Of a stretch of DNA of 64,000 nucleotides, positions 44,744-54,819 are shown one piece after another (position 1 is the first letter of the stretch; each line of letters starts with the position of its first letter). Source of the stretch: Bacteroides luhongzhouii. Lineage in GTDB: Bacteria; Bacteroidota; Bacteroidia; Bacteroidales; Bacteroidaceae. The notes under the pieces are model-generated. The model saw only the letters and a list, made by a program, of their open reading frames with translations, was not told the origin of the DNA and made no database searches. Location: NCBI RefSeq assembly GCF_009193295.2, contig NZ_CP059973.1:1922001-1986000 (forward strand), given 5' to 3'. The position numbers and the translations under genes were made by a program.

Positions 44744-46879
44744 ATGAACTTGTTTGATTTTAATTTAACCTTACCGATTACCGACCCGACTTGGGTATTC
44801 TTTTTGGTATTGATTATCATTCTCTTTGCTCCGATGATCCTCGGACGTCTTCATATACCTCATATTATAGGCATGATTCTGGCGGGTGTATTGATTGGCG
44901 AACACGGCTTTCATGTGCTCGACCGGGACAGCAGTTTCGAACTCTTCGGCAAAGTGGGATTATATTATATCATGTTCCTTGCCGGTCTTGAGATGGACAT
45001 GGAGGACTTTAAGAAAAACCGGACGAAAAGTGTTGTGTTTGGCTGGCTCACCTTTCTGATTCCGATGGCGCTGGGAATATGGAGTAGTATGAGTATGCTG
45101 GGCTATGGCTTTCTCACGGCGGTGTTATTGGCGAGTATGTACGCTTCCCATACTTTAATAGCCTATCCTATTATTAGCCGTTATGGATTGTCGCGTTTGC
45201 GCAGTGTCAATATAACCATTGGGGGGACGGCTGTCACTGTTACCCTTGCTTTGATTATTCTTGCCGTCATAGGTGGTATGTTTAAAGGTACCGTTGATGG
45301 TTGGTTCTGGGTGTTTCTTGTGGCAAAAGTGGCTTTTCTCGGATTCCTGATTGTATTCTTCTTTCCCCGCATCGGACGTTGGTTCTTCCGGAAGTATGAT
45401 GACAGCGTGATGCAGTTTGTGTTTGTGTTGGCAATGGTTTTCCTCGGAGGAGGATTGATGGAATTCGTGGGAATGGAAGGAATTTTAGGTGCTTTCTTGG
45501 CAGGCTTGGTGTTGAATCGTTTGATTCCTCATGTCTCTCCTTTGATGAACCGACTGGAATTTGTGGGAAATGCCTTGTTTATTCCTTACTTCCTGATTGG
45601 TGTCGGGATGATTATTGATGTAAGGAGCCTGTTTACCGGAGGTGAAGCATTGAAGGTGGCTGTTGTAATGACAGTGGTGGCAACCTTTAGTAAATGGTTG
45701 GCTGCCTGGATCACGCAGAAGATATACCGGATGCAGTCAAATGAACGGAGCATGATATTCGGCTTGAGTAATGCGCAGGCCGCGGCTACACTGGCAGCAG
45801 TATTGATCGGCCATGAAATTATTATGGAGAATGGAGAACGCTTGTTGAACGATGATGTATTGAACGGCACGGTAGTGATGATACTTTTCACTTGCGTCAT
45901 CAGTTCTTTGGTGACCGAACGTTCGGCCCGCCGTTTCGCTCTGGATGAAAATGTGCAAGCGGAAGAAGAAGCTAAACAGATAAATAAGGAACAGATCCTG
46001 ATTCCGGTCGCTAATCCGGAGACGATTGAAGATTTGGTTAATCTGGCTTTGGTAATAAAGGATGCCAAACAGAAGAATGCATTAGTGGCATTGAATGTGA
46101 TTAATGACAATAACAGTTCGGAGAAGAAAGAGCAGCAGGGCAAACGTAACCTGGAGAAGGCTGCCATGATTGCTGCTGCCGCCGATGTGCCTGTCACGAT
46201 GGTGAGCCGTTATGATTTGAATATTGCTTCGGGGATTATCCATACGATCAAAGAGTATGAAGCTACGGATATTGTGATCGGTCTGCATCGGAAGGCTAAT
46301 ATTGTCGACTCTTTCTTCGGACATCTGGCTGAAAGCCTGCTGAAAGGTACGCATCGTGAAGTGATGATTGCCAAATTCCTGATGCCGGTTAACACCCTGC
46401 GTCGAATCAATATCGCCGTTCCGCCAAAGGCTGAATATGAATCGGGTTTCTCAAAGTGGGTGGAACATTTCTGCCGTATGGGAAGCATCCTGGGCTGTCG
46501 GGTTCATTTCTTTGCCAATGAGCGTACATTAATGCGACTTCAGCAACTGGTGAAGAAAAGATATGCAGGTACCCCGACAGAATTTTCCATCCTGGAAGAA
46601 TGGGAAGATCTTCTGTTATTAACAGGACAGGTGAATTATGACCACTTGCTGGTTGTTGTTTCTGCCCGTCGCGGATCTATCTCCTATGATACCTCTTTTG
46701 AACGTCTGCCGGCGCAGTTGGGAAAATATTTCTCTAATAATAGTTTGATTATCTTATATCCCGATCAGTTTGGAGAACCGCAGGAAATTGTGTCATTCTC
46801 TGATCCTCGTGGACATAATGAGTCTCAACATTATGAGAAAGTGGGTAAATGGTTCTATAAATGGTTAAAGAAAAATTGA
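44744..46879 (+). CDS. CPA2-type cation:proton antiporter with C-terminal USP-like domain
   Basis: 711 residues from ATG 44744 (MNLFDFNLTLPITDP). Residues about 20-400 form a 12-13 helix Na+/H+ exchanger membrane domain (APMILGRLHIPHIIGMILAGVLIGEHG, FLAGLEMDMEDFKK, AFLAGLVLNRLIP). The cytoplasmic part (about 420-700) has two universal-stress-protein-like repeats (ILIPVANPETIEDLVNLALVI; ATDIVIGLHRK). Such proteins exchange monovalent cations for protons at the inner membrane and may sense ligand through the USP part. The stop overlaps the tcdA start by one base. Confidence 0.92.
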   Translation: MNLFDFNLTLPITDPTWVFFLVLIIILFAPMILGRLHIPHIIGMILAGVLIGEHGFHVLDRDSSFELFGKVGLYYIMFLAGLEMDMEDFKKNRTKSVVFGWLTFLIPMALGIWSSMSMLGYGFLTAVLLASMYASHTLIAYPIISRYGLSRLRSVNITIGGTAVTVTLALIILAVIGGMFKGTVDGWFWVFLVAKVAFLGFLIVFFFPRIGRWFFRKYDDSVMQFVFVLAMVFLGGGLMEFVGMEGILGAFLAGLVLNRLIPHVSPLMNRLEFVGNALFIPYFLIGVGMIIDVRSLFTGGEALKVAVVMTVVATFSKWLAAWITQKIYRMQSNERSMIFGLSNAQAAATLAAVLIGHEIIMENGERLLNDDVLNGTVVMILFTCVISSLVTERSARRFALDENVQAEEEAKQINKEQILIPVANPETIEDLVNLALVIKDAKQKNALVALNVINDNNSSEKKEQQGKRNLEKAAMIAAAADVPVTMVSRYDLNIASGIIHTIKEYEATDIVIGLHRKANIVDSFFGHLAESLLKGTHREVMIAKFLMPVNTLRRINIAVPPKAEYESGFSKWVEHFCRMGSILGCRVHFFANERTLMRLQQLVKKRYAGTPTEFSILEEWEDLLLLTGQVNYDHLLVVVSARRGSISYDTSFERLPAQLGKYFSNNSLIILYPDQFGEPQEIVSFSDPRGHNESQHYEKVGKWFYKWLKKN

Positions 46880-47595
46880 TGGAAAGATACGACTGGCAAC
46901 AGAGAACAGCACTCCTGTTGGGAGAGGAAAAGATGGAACGCATCCGAAACGCGCACATATTGGTTGTGGGACTGGGTGGAGTGGGAGCTTACGCTGCCGA
47001 GATGATCTGCCGTGCAGGAGTCGGGCGGATGACGATTGTAGATGCCGATACAGTGCAGCCTACCAATATGAATCGTCAGTTGCCGGCCATGCATTCCACA
47101 CTGGGAAAGGCGAAAGCGGAAGTATTGGCTGCCCGTTATAAAGATATAAATCCGGATATCGAATTGACTGTTCTGCCCGTCTACCTGAAAGATGAGAATA
47201 TACCGGAACTGCTGGATGCCAATCAATATGATTTTATAGTAGATGCTATTGATACGATCAGTCCGAAATGCTTTCTGATTTACGAGGCGATGAAACGTCG
47301 TATAAAGATTATTTCCAGTATGGGAGCAGGAGCGAAGAGTGACATCACCCAAGTTCGTTTTGCCGATCTTTGGGAGACATATCATTGCGGTTTAAGCAAG
47401 GCGGTACGGAAGCGCTTGCAGAAGATGGGAATGAAACGGAAACTTCCGGTAGTGTTCAGTACGGAACAAGCCGACCCGAAAGCCGTGTTGCTGACGGATG
47501 ATGAACAGAATAAGAAATCGACATGTGGAACAGTCAGTTATATGCCGGCCGTGTTTGGGTGCTATTTGGCTGAATATGTCATTAAACGATTATAA
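46879..47595 (+). CDS. tcdA: tRNA threonylcarbamoyladenosine dehydratase
   Basis: E1-like/ThiF-fold enzyme that cyclises t6A37 of tRNA (ct6A) with ATP. 238 residues from ATG 46879, chosen because it overlaps the antiporter stop (TGATG) and gives the family N-terminus ([19 protein letters not shown]). Nucleotide site [51 protein letters not shown]. Middle gene of the operon; no functional link to the antiporter is obvious. Confidence 0.92.
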   Translation: MERYDWQQRTALLLGEEKMERIRNAHILVVGLGGVGAYAAEMICRAGVGRMTIVDADTVQPTNMNRQLPAMHSTLGKAKAEVLAARYKDINPDIELTVLPVYLKDENIPELLDANQYDFIVDAIDTISPKCFLIYEAMKRRIKIISSMGAGAKSDITQVRFADLWETYHCGLSKAVRKRLQKMGMKRKLPVVFSTEQADPKAVLLTDDEQNKKSTCGTVSYMPAVFGCYLAEYVIKRL

Positions 47596-47603
47596 AGGCT
47601 ATT

Positions 47604-48260
47604 ATGATAAAACTAGAAGGTATAACGAAGAGTTTCGGCTCATTACAGGTGTTGAAAGGCATTGATCTGGAAATCAACAAAGGAGAAATTGTCAGTATCG
47701 TAGGTCCGAGCGGTGCCGGTAAAACGACTTTGTTGCAAATCATGGGCACTCTCGATGAACCGGACGCAGGTACGGTGCAGATTGACGGAACAATAGTAAG
47801 CCGGATGAAAGAGAAAGAACTATCTGCGTTCCGTAATAAGAATATCGGTTTTGTTTTCCAGTTTCATCAACTGTTGCCGGAGTTTACGGCATTGGAAAAT
47901 GTGATGATTCCTGCCCTCATTGCAGGTGTTTCTTCAAAAGAGGCAAATGACCGTGCCATGAAGATTCTGGATTTCATGGGGCTGGTTGACCGGGCCTCTC
48001 ATAAACCGAATGAACTGTCGGGAGGTGAGAAACAACGGGTAGCGGTAGCGCGGGCTTTGATTAATGATCCGGCAGTTATTCTGGCAGACGAACCATCCGG
48101 TAGTCTGGATACACATAATAAAGAAGATTTACATCAACTGTTCTTCGATTTGAGGGACCGTCTGGGGCAGACTTTTGTCATAGTGACGCATGACGAGGGA
48201 CTTGCCAAAATCACGGACCGGACAGTCCACATGGTGGATGGTATGATTAAAAAACATTAA
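47604..48260 (+). CDS. lolD: ABC transporter ATP-binding protein, LolD-like
   Basis: 218-residue ATPase of the LolD/MacB-type group; with permease(s) encoded elsewhere it would release lipoproteins from the inner membrane. Walker [15 protein letters not shown] (33-46), Q-loop [20 protein letters not shown], signature [16 protein letters not shown], Walker [13 protein letters not shown], switch VIVTHD. The [11 protein letters not shown] stretch matches the LolD subgroup. 8 bp after tcdA, same operon. Other MacB-type substrates are possible. Confidence 0.88.
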   Translation: MIKLEGITKSFGSLQVLKGIDLEINKGEIVSIVGPSGAGKTTLLQIMGTLDEPDAGTVQIDGTIVSRMKEKELSAFRNKNIGFVFQFHQLLPEFTALENVMIPALIAGVSSKEANDRAMKILDFMGLVDRASHKPNELSGGEKQRVAVARALINDPAVILADEPSGSLDTHNKEDLHQLFFDLRDRLGQTFVIVTHDEGLAKITDRTVHMVDGMIKKH

Positions 48261-48399
48261 TTAGAGAACCTAACTTCTAAAAATGTATACCAAAAAGGTA
48301 GAGCCTTGCAAGTGTTCTATCTTTTAGTTATATATTTATAGTCGCTTCTCTACAGAAGTCTGTGAAGATGATAGTAGAGTGTTTGTTTTGTTTGTGTGT

Positions 48400-48440
48400 G
48401 ATGCATTCTTGTCTGGTGTGATAGGAATGCATCTTTTTTT
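48400..48440. terminator. Bidirectional terminator between lolD and the HHH gene
   Basis: Arms GATGCATTC 48400-48408 and GAATGCATC 48425-48433, then seven T. Genes converge here, so it probably serves both. Confidence 0.8.
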
Positions 48441-48441
48441 A

Positions 48442-49362
48442 TTAATTATAACAAATGTAGGGCTCGATCCGTTCAAGATCAGCCGGAGTGAACTCCTCAT
48501 AAAGGGATAGTTGCTTCAGACTTTTTAAGATTCCTTTCTTTTTCCGATATTCAATGATAACCTTTGCTTGATAGTAGTTTATATATGGATGACGCATCAT
48601 TCGTTCCATGCCCGACTTGTTTAAATTGACACGGTGTGTCTGGCTGGTATCGATAGAAAACCACGGGCGGAGTTTTTCTGCTTTTAGATGAATCTCCTGT
48701 AACTGTTCTATCCGGCAAAAGCCTCCCAGCCGTTCGCGGTAATTCACAATCATCCGGGCAATGCTGCTTCCGATTCCCGGAATCTTTTTAAGTTCGGTGG
48801 TATCAGCGGAGTTGAGGCTGATGACAGTTCCCGGGTGGTATTTCACAAGTGTGTCCCGTTGTATGCTTTGCATGGTTAATAACCGTACTGTATCTTTATC
48901 TTTCGAACTGAAATCTTCTGTGATTTGGATATAAGGACGAAGAGTCTGGTATTGTTCTTTTGTGAGTCCATATATCTTCCGAAAATCCTCCGGATGGCGG
49001 AATCTGCCTTGTTTATGGCGATAGTGCAGGATATTCTTTATCATCCACGACGGTAATCCGAGCGAAAGGAAAGTAGTGGAGTCCGCGGTGTTCGGATCAA
49101 ACACGGCAAGTTTGACTTCCTGTTGCGGGAAGGATGGAAAAGAATGACCGGACCTGTTGTGGGGTTTTGTTTCCCGGAGAGAGGAGAGAAAGTCATTATA
49201 TTCTTGATCGGATTTCTCATTCTCTGTGCAGTAGCCGGTATCTTCGGCACGAGTGAAAAAGGCAAAGAGTTTAGGAACTGCATATACTCCTAAAATAAGA
49301 ACGACAAGGACGATAATGCCTTGTCGTTCGGTTTTAGTATAATAAAGGAAGTCTTTCCACAT
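48442..49362 (-). CDS. Helix-hairpin-helix (ComEA-like) protein
   Basis: 306 residues with one transmembrane helix near the N-terminus (GIIVLVVLILGVYAV). Three HhH-type repeats follow: FDPNTADSTTFLSLGLPSWMIKNILHYR, SLNSADTTELKKIPGIGSSIARMIVNYRE and NLNKSGMERMMRHPYINYYQAKVIIEYR. The second has the classic N-x-A-x-x-x-E-L-x-x-I-P-G-I-G ComEA signature for non-specific DNA binding. Possibly periplasmic-facing DNA binding, as in natural competence, but no com genes are nearby. The start codon overlaps the SNF transporter stop by 1 bp. Confidence 0.9.
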   Translation of the reverse strand: MWKDFLYYTKTERQGIIVLVVLILGVYAVPKLFAFFTRAEDTGYCTENEKSDQEYNDFLSSLRETKPHNRSGHSFPSFPQQEVKLAVFDPNTADSTTFLSLGLPSWMIKNILHYRHKQGRFRHPEDFRKIYGLTKEQYQTLRPYIQITEDFSSKDKDTVRLLTMQSIQRDTLVKYHPGTVISLNSADTTELKKIPGIGSSIARMIVNYRERLGGFCRIEQLQEIHLKAEKLRPWFSIDTSQTHRVNLNKSGMERMMRHPYINYYQAKVIIEYRKKKGILKSLKQLSLYEEFTPADLERIEPYICYN

Positions 49363-50732
49363 TATAGCTTGATTAATCCCAGTTCATTGATAAATATCAG
49401 TGAGATGGCGATTGGTGCGATATATTTTAATATAAAGATGATAAGCTTGTATACCGGTATTTTTAACGAGCCGTCATTGGTGATCTCTGACCATACAATC
49501 TTCTTGTCCAGATACCATCCGGTAAAGAGGGAGATACACAGTCCGCCAAGTGGTAACATTATTTTGGCTGTTGCGAAGTCGAAGAGATCGAACATTCCCA
49601 ATCCGAAAATGGTGAATCCTTTCATGACTCCCAATGATAATGAACAGAATATTCCGAGGAAGACACAACCGCCGGTGACTAACCTTGCCGCTTTTTCACG
49701 GGAAAGATTGAACTCCTCGTGAAGATAAGCGGTTACTACTTCGTGTAAAGAAATGGTAGAAGTTAAAGCAGCCATTGCCAACAACGCGTAGAACATTACA
49801 GAGAATATATATGCTAGTACGGGAACTCCGCTGAACGCTTGTTGGAATACATTAGGCAGCGTGATAAAGATCAGACTTGGACCTGAATCCGGTTGTATGC
49901 CAACCGAGAAGGCTGCCGGGAAGATGATAAATCCTGCCAGTATTGCCACAAAGGTATCAATGATTCCTACGCTGAAAGCTGTTTTAGTCAGGTTGGTTTC
50001 TTTACTGAAATAAGAGGCGTATGTGCAAAGGCATCCCATACCCAGGCTCAAAGAGAAGAAAGCCTGTCCCATAGCACTTAAAAATACATTTCCGTCCACC
50101 TTGCTAAAGTCGGGTTTGAGCAGGAATTCAATACCCGCACCGGCTCCCGGCAGAGTGACTGAACAAACTACCAGTATGAGGATAATGATAAACAAGGTAG
50201 GCATCATGATCTTCGAAGACTTTTCAATCCCTTTTTCTACTCCTTTCACGATGATGAAATGAGTAACCAATAAGAATGCTACCAGCCATACGACCGGTCG
50301 CCACGGGTTACTGGAGAATTGTTGGAAAGAAGAGATAAACTCTCCGGAAGTTTTTCCGGCAAAACCGTTGGTGGCAGCCTCAAAAATATATTCAAGTGTC
50401 CATCCAGCTACTACTGCATAATAACTAAGTATCAGGAAACCTGCCAATACTCCCATGCGTCCTACCCAACGCCAATGCGTTCCCGGAGCTAATGTTTGAT
50501 ATGCTCTCGCAGTGTTGGCTCTTGAACGGCGTCCTATTAGGAACTCGGCAATCATAATAGGCAATCCCAAGAGAAAAATGCAACCTAAATAGATCAGTAT
50601 AAAAGCGGCACCTCCATGATTTCCCGTTTCATAGGGAAACCTCCATATATTACCCAACCCGACTGCAGAACCGGCAGAAGCGAGTATGACCCCTAATTTG
50701 CTACCGAAGTTCGCTCTATCATTTTTTGCCAT
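49362..50732 (-). CDS. Sodium-dependent (SNF family) amino-acid-type transporter
   Basis: 456 residues with 11-12 hydrophobic helices, neurotransmitter:sodium symporter family. Signature SAGSAVGLGNIWRFPYETGNHGGAAF covers the TM1 sodium/substrate site; GMGCLCTYASYF corresponds to the TM6 unwound region. Bacterial members import amino acids or indole compounds with Na+. Promoter at 50782-50789 within a divergent promoter pair with the VanZ-like gene. Confidence 0.93.
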   Translation of the reverse strand: MAKNDRANFGSKLGVILASAGSAVGLGNIWRFPYETGNHGGAAFILIYLGCIFLLGLPIMIAEFLIGRRSRANTARAYQTLAPGTHWRWVGRMGVLAGFLILSYYAVVAGWTLEYIFEAATNGFAGKTSGEFISSFQQFSSNPWRPVVWLVAFLLVTHFIIVKGVEKGIEKSSKIMMPTLFIIILILVVCSVTLPGAGAGIEFLLKPDFSKVDGNVFLSAMGQAFFSLSLGMGCLCTYASYFSKETNLTKTAFSVGIIDTFVAILAGFIIFPAAFSVGIQPDSGPSLIFITLPNVFQQAFSGVPVLAYIFSVMFYALLAMAALTSTISLHEVVTAYLHEEFNLSREKAARLVTGGCVFLGIFCSLSLGVMKGFTIFGLGMFDLFDFATAKIMLPLGGLCISLFTGWYLDKKIVWSEITNDGSLKIPVYKLIIFILKYIAPIAISLIFINELGLIKL

Positions 50733-50781
50733 AAATCTTGTTTTATCTTACAAATCGTTATAAAATATACGAGTTAAAGTG

Positions 50782-50809
50782 CAAATATAGAAATTGATAC
50801 TTATATTTG
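50782..50809. promoter_or_regulatory. Divergent mirror-image promoters (SNF transporter / VanZ-like)
   Basis: TATATTTG on minus (50782-50789) and TATATTTG on plus (50802-50809), inside an inverted repeat GTGCAAATATA / TATATTTGCAC. The -7 boxes point away from each other, 12 bp apart. Confidence 0.6.
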
Positions 50810-50835
50810 CACGAAAACTGTAATATTATTTAGAT

Positions 50836-51228
50836 ATGCTATCTTATATTAAGAAATATCCTATCTCGCTTTTTATCATTTTGGCAGTGATTTATCTGTC
50901 GTTCTTTAAACCGCCTAAGACGGATTTGAATGAAATTCCCAATTTAGACAAACTGGTTCATATTTGTATGTATTTTGGTATGTCGGGGATGTTGTGGCTG
51001 GAGTTTTTGCGTGCACATCGCAGGGATCACGCTCCGATGTGGCATGCGTGGGTAGGTGCATTCCTCTGTCCGGTGCTTTTCAGCGGTTGTGTGGAGTTGC
51101 TGCAAGAATACTGCACTACTTACCGGGGAGGTGACTGGTTGGATTTTGCGGCCAATACAACAGGGGCGATTCTGGCTAGTTTAGTAGCCTATTATGTCGT
51201 ACGGCCGAGGATGATGAAGGCTGATTGA
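50836..51228 (+). CDS. VanZ-like small membrane protein
   Basis: 130 residues with four hydrophobic segments (SLFIILAVIYLSFF, HICMYFGMSGMLWLEFLRA, WVGAFLCPVLFSGCVELLQEY, ANTTGAILASLVAYYVV). VanZ-family features are the D-K-x-x-H motif (NLDKLVH) and ELLQEYCTTYRGGDWLDFAANTTGA. The family is widespread; the exact role is unknown. Converges with murF; the shared inverted repeat at 51248-51336 follows. Confidence 0.88.
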   Translation: MLSYIKKYPISLFIILAVIYLSFFKPPKTDLNEIPNLDKLVHICMYFGMSGMLWLEFLRAHRRDHAPMWHAWVGAFLCPVLFSGCVELLQEYCTTYRGGDWLDFAANTTGAILASLVAYYVVRPRMMKAD

Positions 51229-51247
51229 AATTTGCTGGTTAGAAGGA

Positions 51248-51336
51248 TTTTCAGGCACGGATTACGCGGATTACACGGTTGTTTTATAAATGCTAATTCT
51301 AAAATCCGTGTAATCCGCGTAATCCGTGCCTGAAAA
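51248..51336. terminator. 31-bp perfect inverted repeat (GGATTAC type) between convergent genes
   Basis: Arms 51248-51278 and 51306-51336 are perfectly complementary and contain tandem GGATTAC units (CACGGATTACGCGGATTACA). It lies between the VanZ-like stop and the murF stop, so it probably terminates both. A single-arm relative occurs at 56518-56543. Confidence 0.85.
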
Positions 51337-51346
51337 AATAATATAA

Positions 51347-52642
51347 TTATAAGTATTCCACCGTTGAACTAAGTTTGATTCCATTGGAACCTTTTATTAG
51401 AATGGTATATCCTTTGGGTTTATCTTCCTGCAAATCCTTTATGACTTCCTGCACATTTGCATAAGTTTTAAACGAATGTTCACTTGCGGCAAACTGTTCT
51501 CCCACAAGCCATACTTTCTCAAAATCACTTTCTTTTATGTAGTCAACGATTTTCTGATGTTCGGTCGGCCCTTCAGCACCCAGCTCGCGCATGTCTCCTA
51601 ATATGAGCATCTTGTGAGGGACTGGCATATTCCGGAAGTTTTGCAAGGCAGCCATCATGCTGGTTGGGTTTGCGTTATATGCGTCGATGATAAGCGTGTT
51701 ATCTTCCGTCTTTTTAAGTTGGGAACGGTTGTTCTGTGGCGTATACTCTGCCAGAGCTTCATCGATCTTCTTTGCTTCCACTCCAAAGAAACGTCCGATA
51801 GTGATTGCGGCCAGGGCATTCGGGAAATTATATTCTCCGATCAACTGTGTACATACTTGATGGGGTTCACCGTCTTTACCGGCTTTCCATTCAAAAGCAA
51901 GATAAGGTGAATTACCGGTAATCCGGCCGTTGACGTAGAGATCATCTTCTGTTCCGTAAGAAATCAGGTTCAATCCCTGTGAGATATTCATCAAATAGGT
52001 GTTATCGTGATGGATAAAGGTGATGGCATCTTTCTTGCGGAGGAAATCATAAAGCTCGCCTTTGGTCTTGATTACTCCTTCAAAAGAGCCGAATCCTTCC
52101 AGATGAGCTTTGCCTACATTGGTGATAATGCCATAATCCGGTTCGACTATTTCGCAAAGAAACTTGATTTCTCCCGGATGACTGGCACCCATCTCAATGA
52201 TGGCAAGGTCATGTTCCGGTTTCAATCGTAGCAGGGTAGTCGGTACACCGATGTGGTTGTTGAGATTACCTAAAGTATAAAGCACATTATAGGCTTGGCA
52301 GAGAACACTGGAAATTAACTCTTTGGTGGTCGTCTTCCCATTAGTGCCCGTAATGCCGATCACTCGCGTTCCGAGTTGGCGGCGATGATAGTTGGCAAGC
52401 TGCTGCATGGTTTGCAGGCAGTCGTCTACAAGTATATATCGTTGATCGCCTTCTATGGCATACTGCGCTTCATCGATAATGGCAAACGCGCATCCGGAGT
52501 CCAGCGCTAATTGGGCAAATGCATTACCGTTGAACGACTCACCTTTCAAGGCGATAAACAAAGAACCGTCCGGACAGTTCCGGCTATCAGTAGTTACTGA
52601 TTGGCAATCCAGAAAAATCTGGTAAAGAGCAGAAAGTTTCAT
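51347..52642 (-). CDS. murF: UDP-MurNAc-tripeptide:D-Ala-D-Ala ligase
   Basis: Cytoplasmic ATP-dependent ligase completing the peptidoglycan stem pentapeptide. 431 residues. Mur_ligase N-domain with TDSRNCPDGSLFIALKGESFNGN, P-loop VIGITGTNGKTTTKELISSVL (about 94-114), NLNNHIGVPTTLL, IIEMGASHPGEI and C-domain IDAYNANPTSMMAAL, LGDMRELG. Full length. Promoter 52670-52677. Confidence 0.96.
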   Translation of the reverse strand: MKLSALYQIFLDCQSVTTDSRNCPDGSLFIALKGESFNGNAFAQLALDSGCAFAIIDEAQYAIEGDQRYILVDDCLQTMQQLANYHRRQLGTRVIGITGTNGKTTTKELISSVLCQAYNVLYTLGNLNNHIGVPTTLLRLKPEHDLAIIEMGASHPGEIKFLCEIVEPDYGIITNVGKAHLEGFGSFEGVIKTKGELYDFLRKKDAITFIHHDNTYLMNISQGLNLISYGTEDDLYVNGRITGNSPYLAFEWKAGKDGEPHQVCTQLIGEYNFPNALAAITIGRFFGVEAKKIDEALAEYTPQNNRSQLKKTEDNTLIIDAYNANPTSMMAALQNFRNMPVPHKMLILGDMRELGAEGPTEHQKIVDYIKESDFEKVWLVGEQFAASEHSFKTYANVQEVIKDLQEDKPKGYTILIKGSNGIKLSSTVEYL

Positions 52643-52669
52643 AACCTGATCTTTTTATTTAAAACGTTG

Positions 52670-52677
52670 CAAAGATA
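52670..52677 (-). promoter_or_regulatory. -7 element of murF
   Basis: Minus-strand TATCTTTG, 28 bp before the murF ATG. Confidence 0.55.
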
Positions 52678-52720
52678 GGCTATTCTTTCGGATTTGATGG
52701 GAGTTCGGACAGTTTTTTGC

Positions 52721-54736
52721 TTAGGCGTATATCAAAGGAAGAGTCAGGATCATCCGGCATCCTTCTGTATAAGAAGCGTCGATTCGGAGACTACCTCCTA
52801 ACTTTTCGGCAATACTCCGGCATATCGGAAGTCCGAGTCCGGTTCCCTGCGTGAAAGAGTCCATTTTGTAGAAACGTTCAAATACTGCTTCCTGTTGATC
52901 TTTCGGAATGCCTGTTCCTGTATCGGTGACACTGATTTCAATTTTCTTTTCAGCTTCCAGCACGGAATAAGCGATGCGAATACTGCCATGAGCCGTAAAT
53001 TTAGTGGCATTATGTGCCAGGTTGTTCAACACTTGTGATATACGTTCCGAATTACTGCGTATGAGCAGGCTTTCCCTTTCAGGTTCGAATAAAACTTCCA
53101 CATCTTTCTGCTTGTTATCTTTGGCAACTTCAGATGCAAGTTGACAGATCGTATTAAGGTCTGTTTCAGCGTCAGTGGGCAGTTGTTCATATTGATCCAG
53201 TTCGGACAGCGTGAGCACATCAGTGACCAGTCGAAGCAAGTCGTTACTGTTGCTTTTGATGATATTGACAAACTCCTGTGTTTCCGGATTGTTGCTGTAA
53301 TGGTCGCTTAATACCTGCGAGAAGCCTACGATAGAGTTAAGTGGCGTACGGATTTCGTGCGTCATGCTTTGGATAAACGTTGTTTTCATCCGGCTGTTTG
53401 CCTCAGCTATATCTTTGGCTTTACGCAATTCTTCCCTCGATACCATAAGTTCTTCATTCCTTATTTTAAGTTCGGCTTCCGAAACTTTCAGTTTGCGTTT
53501 CAGGAAGTTTTCTCTATAAAGGAATACAAATAAGATACCTAATAAAATAATCAATGAAATAATCAAGGTTGTTTTATTATGCAACTCCTTCTCTTGTGCC
53601 TGAAGCATGAGTTCTTTCTTTTCGGCATTGAGCTTTTCTACATTTAATAAGGTGGCGAATTCGCTGCTGGCCACTTGTTCATTGGCTATTTTCAAAGAGT
53701 CATCCGCGTTGATGTACATTTGCAGATATTTGACCGCCAGGTTCATATTCCCCATCTTTTGGTAGATTTCTCCCTGTGTGCGATAATGGATGCTGCTAAG
53801 TATACTCTCGCTTAAACGGCGTTCTTCTTTTTCCTGCATCTTTGCGGCTTCCAGCGCTTTCTGATATTGTTTGGTCTGCTGGTAGTATAAACATTCTATG
53901 TTATACAGTCTTTTTTTGATAGACTCCAGTCTTTTGTCCTGTTCAAACGCAGCCTGACACTCCTTCAGTAATTCTTCGGCAGCTTGAAAGTCGCCAAACT
54001 TGCTATGGTAGTTTACATACTCCAATTTGGCAGATATTTGTTGCGTAGAGGAATTGGCGGTCGCAATGGCTTTTTCCACAGCTTCCAATGCTTCTTTTTG
54101 CTTTTTCTGGTCGATGTAATAGTTGGCTATCTGGGCATAAGTTTGGGAGATGTTGTAGTTTTCGAGCTTGTATTTTTCTGTCAGCTCGATTTCTTTCAAC
54201 CTCCATTCGAACGCCATCGAATCGAATCTTTTGATGGTGTAGATTTGCGACATGATGTTATAGCAACGGGAGAGGCCGGTCTTGTCATCCTCTTTTTGAG
54301 CTTCTTTTAGCATATTTTGCACTTCATAAAGTGCTATGTTTGTTCTACTTGTTTTTAGATAATAGGTGACTAATCTGTTCGCCCATGCGAAGTAATAGTA
54401 TTTAGGCTGATGAGTGGCCTTGGCGAATTCTTTTACTTTGTTGGTATAGTAGATTACGCTATCTTCATTGGTTCCCTGAAAATAAAAATAATCCAGTTGA
54501 GTGGCTATGGCTACTGCCTGCATTCGTTCGTCATGCCGTTCGCCGGCCATTCGGAATAAAGTGTCGGACATACTAAGTACAACTGGCTCTAATAAGTATT
54601 CTTGACAACGTTGATAATATTCATAGAGAGTAGAGTCAACATTGAAAGTTTCAGCCTCTTTTTGAGCTTTTGCAGTGGCGGTAAAGAACAAAATGAGGAA
54701 AAGAAATCCTATGCGAAATAGGGTTAATCGGCTCAT
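52721..54736 (-). CDS. TPR-containing sensor histidine kinase (orphan)
   Basis: 671 residues. Signal peptide (1-24), a periplasmic TPR array to about 375, a transmembrane helix about 392-412 (TTLIISLIILLGILFVFLY), a coiled coil, HisKA with phospho-acceptor His460 (QSMTHEIRTPLNSIVG), and HATPase_c with NLAHNATKFTAHGS, DTGTGIPKDQQ and GTGLGLPICRSIAEKLGG. No receiver domain and no response regulator gene nearby, so the partner is elsewhere. Bacteroidetes-typical architecture. Divergent from folP. Confidence 0.93.
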   Translation of the reverse strand: MSRLTLFRIGFLFLILFFTATAKAQKEAETFNVDSTLYEYYQRCQEYLLEPVVLSMSDTLFRMAGERHDERMQAVAIATQLDYFYFQGTNEDSVIYYTNKVKEFAKATHQPKYYYFAWANRLVTYYLKTSRTNIALYEVQNMLKEAQKEDDKTGLSRCYNIMSQIYTIKRFDSMAFEWRLKEIELTEKYKLENYNISQTYAQIANYYIDQKKQKEALEAVEKAIATANSSTQQISAKLEYVNYHSKFGDFQAAEELLKECQAAFEQDKRLESIKKRLYNIECLYYQQTKQYQKALEAAKMQEKEERRLSESILSSIHYRTQGEIYQKMGNMNLAVKYLQMYINADDSLKIANEQVASSEFATLLNVEKLNAEKKELMLQAQEKELHNKTTLIISLIILLGILFVFLYRENFLKRKLKVSEAELKIRNEELMVSREELRKAKDIAEANSRMKTTFIQSMTHEIRTPLNSIVGFSQVLSDHYSNNPETQEFVNIIKSNSNDLLRLVTDVLTLSELDQYEQLPTDAETDLNTICQLASEVAKDNKQKDVEVLFEPERESLLIRSNSERISQVLNNLAHNATKFTAHGSIRIAYSVLEAEKKIEISVTDTGTGIPKDQQEAVFERFYKMDSFTQGTGLGLPICRSIAEKLGGSLRIDASYTEGCRMILTLPLIYA

Positions 54737-54768
54737 GGTATGAATTTTTCGGGTTCTTCTATAGTTTG

Positions 54769-54776
54769 CAAATATA
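54769..54776 (-). promoter_or_regulatory. -7 element of the histidine kinase gene
   Basis: Minus-strand TATATTTG, 33 bp before the ATG at 54736. Confidence 0.55.
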
Positions 54777-54819
54777 CGTTTATTTCTTCTTTTTAGTACG
54801 AATACTTGCTTTTTTTATC

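Noticed and set aside
44560..44820. 86-codon minus-strand frame covering the ACTATAGT array
   Set aside because: Spans a palindromic repeat and the antiporter start; composition is repeat-derived, not protein-like.
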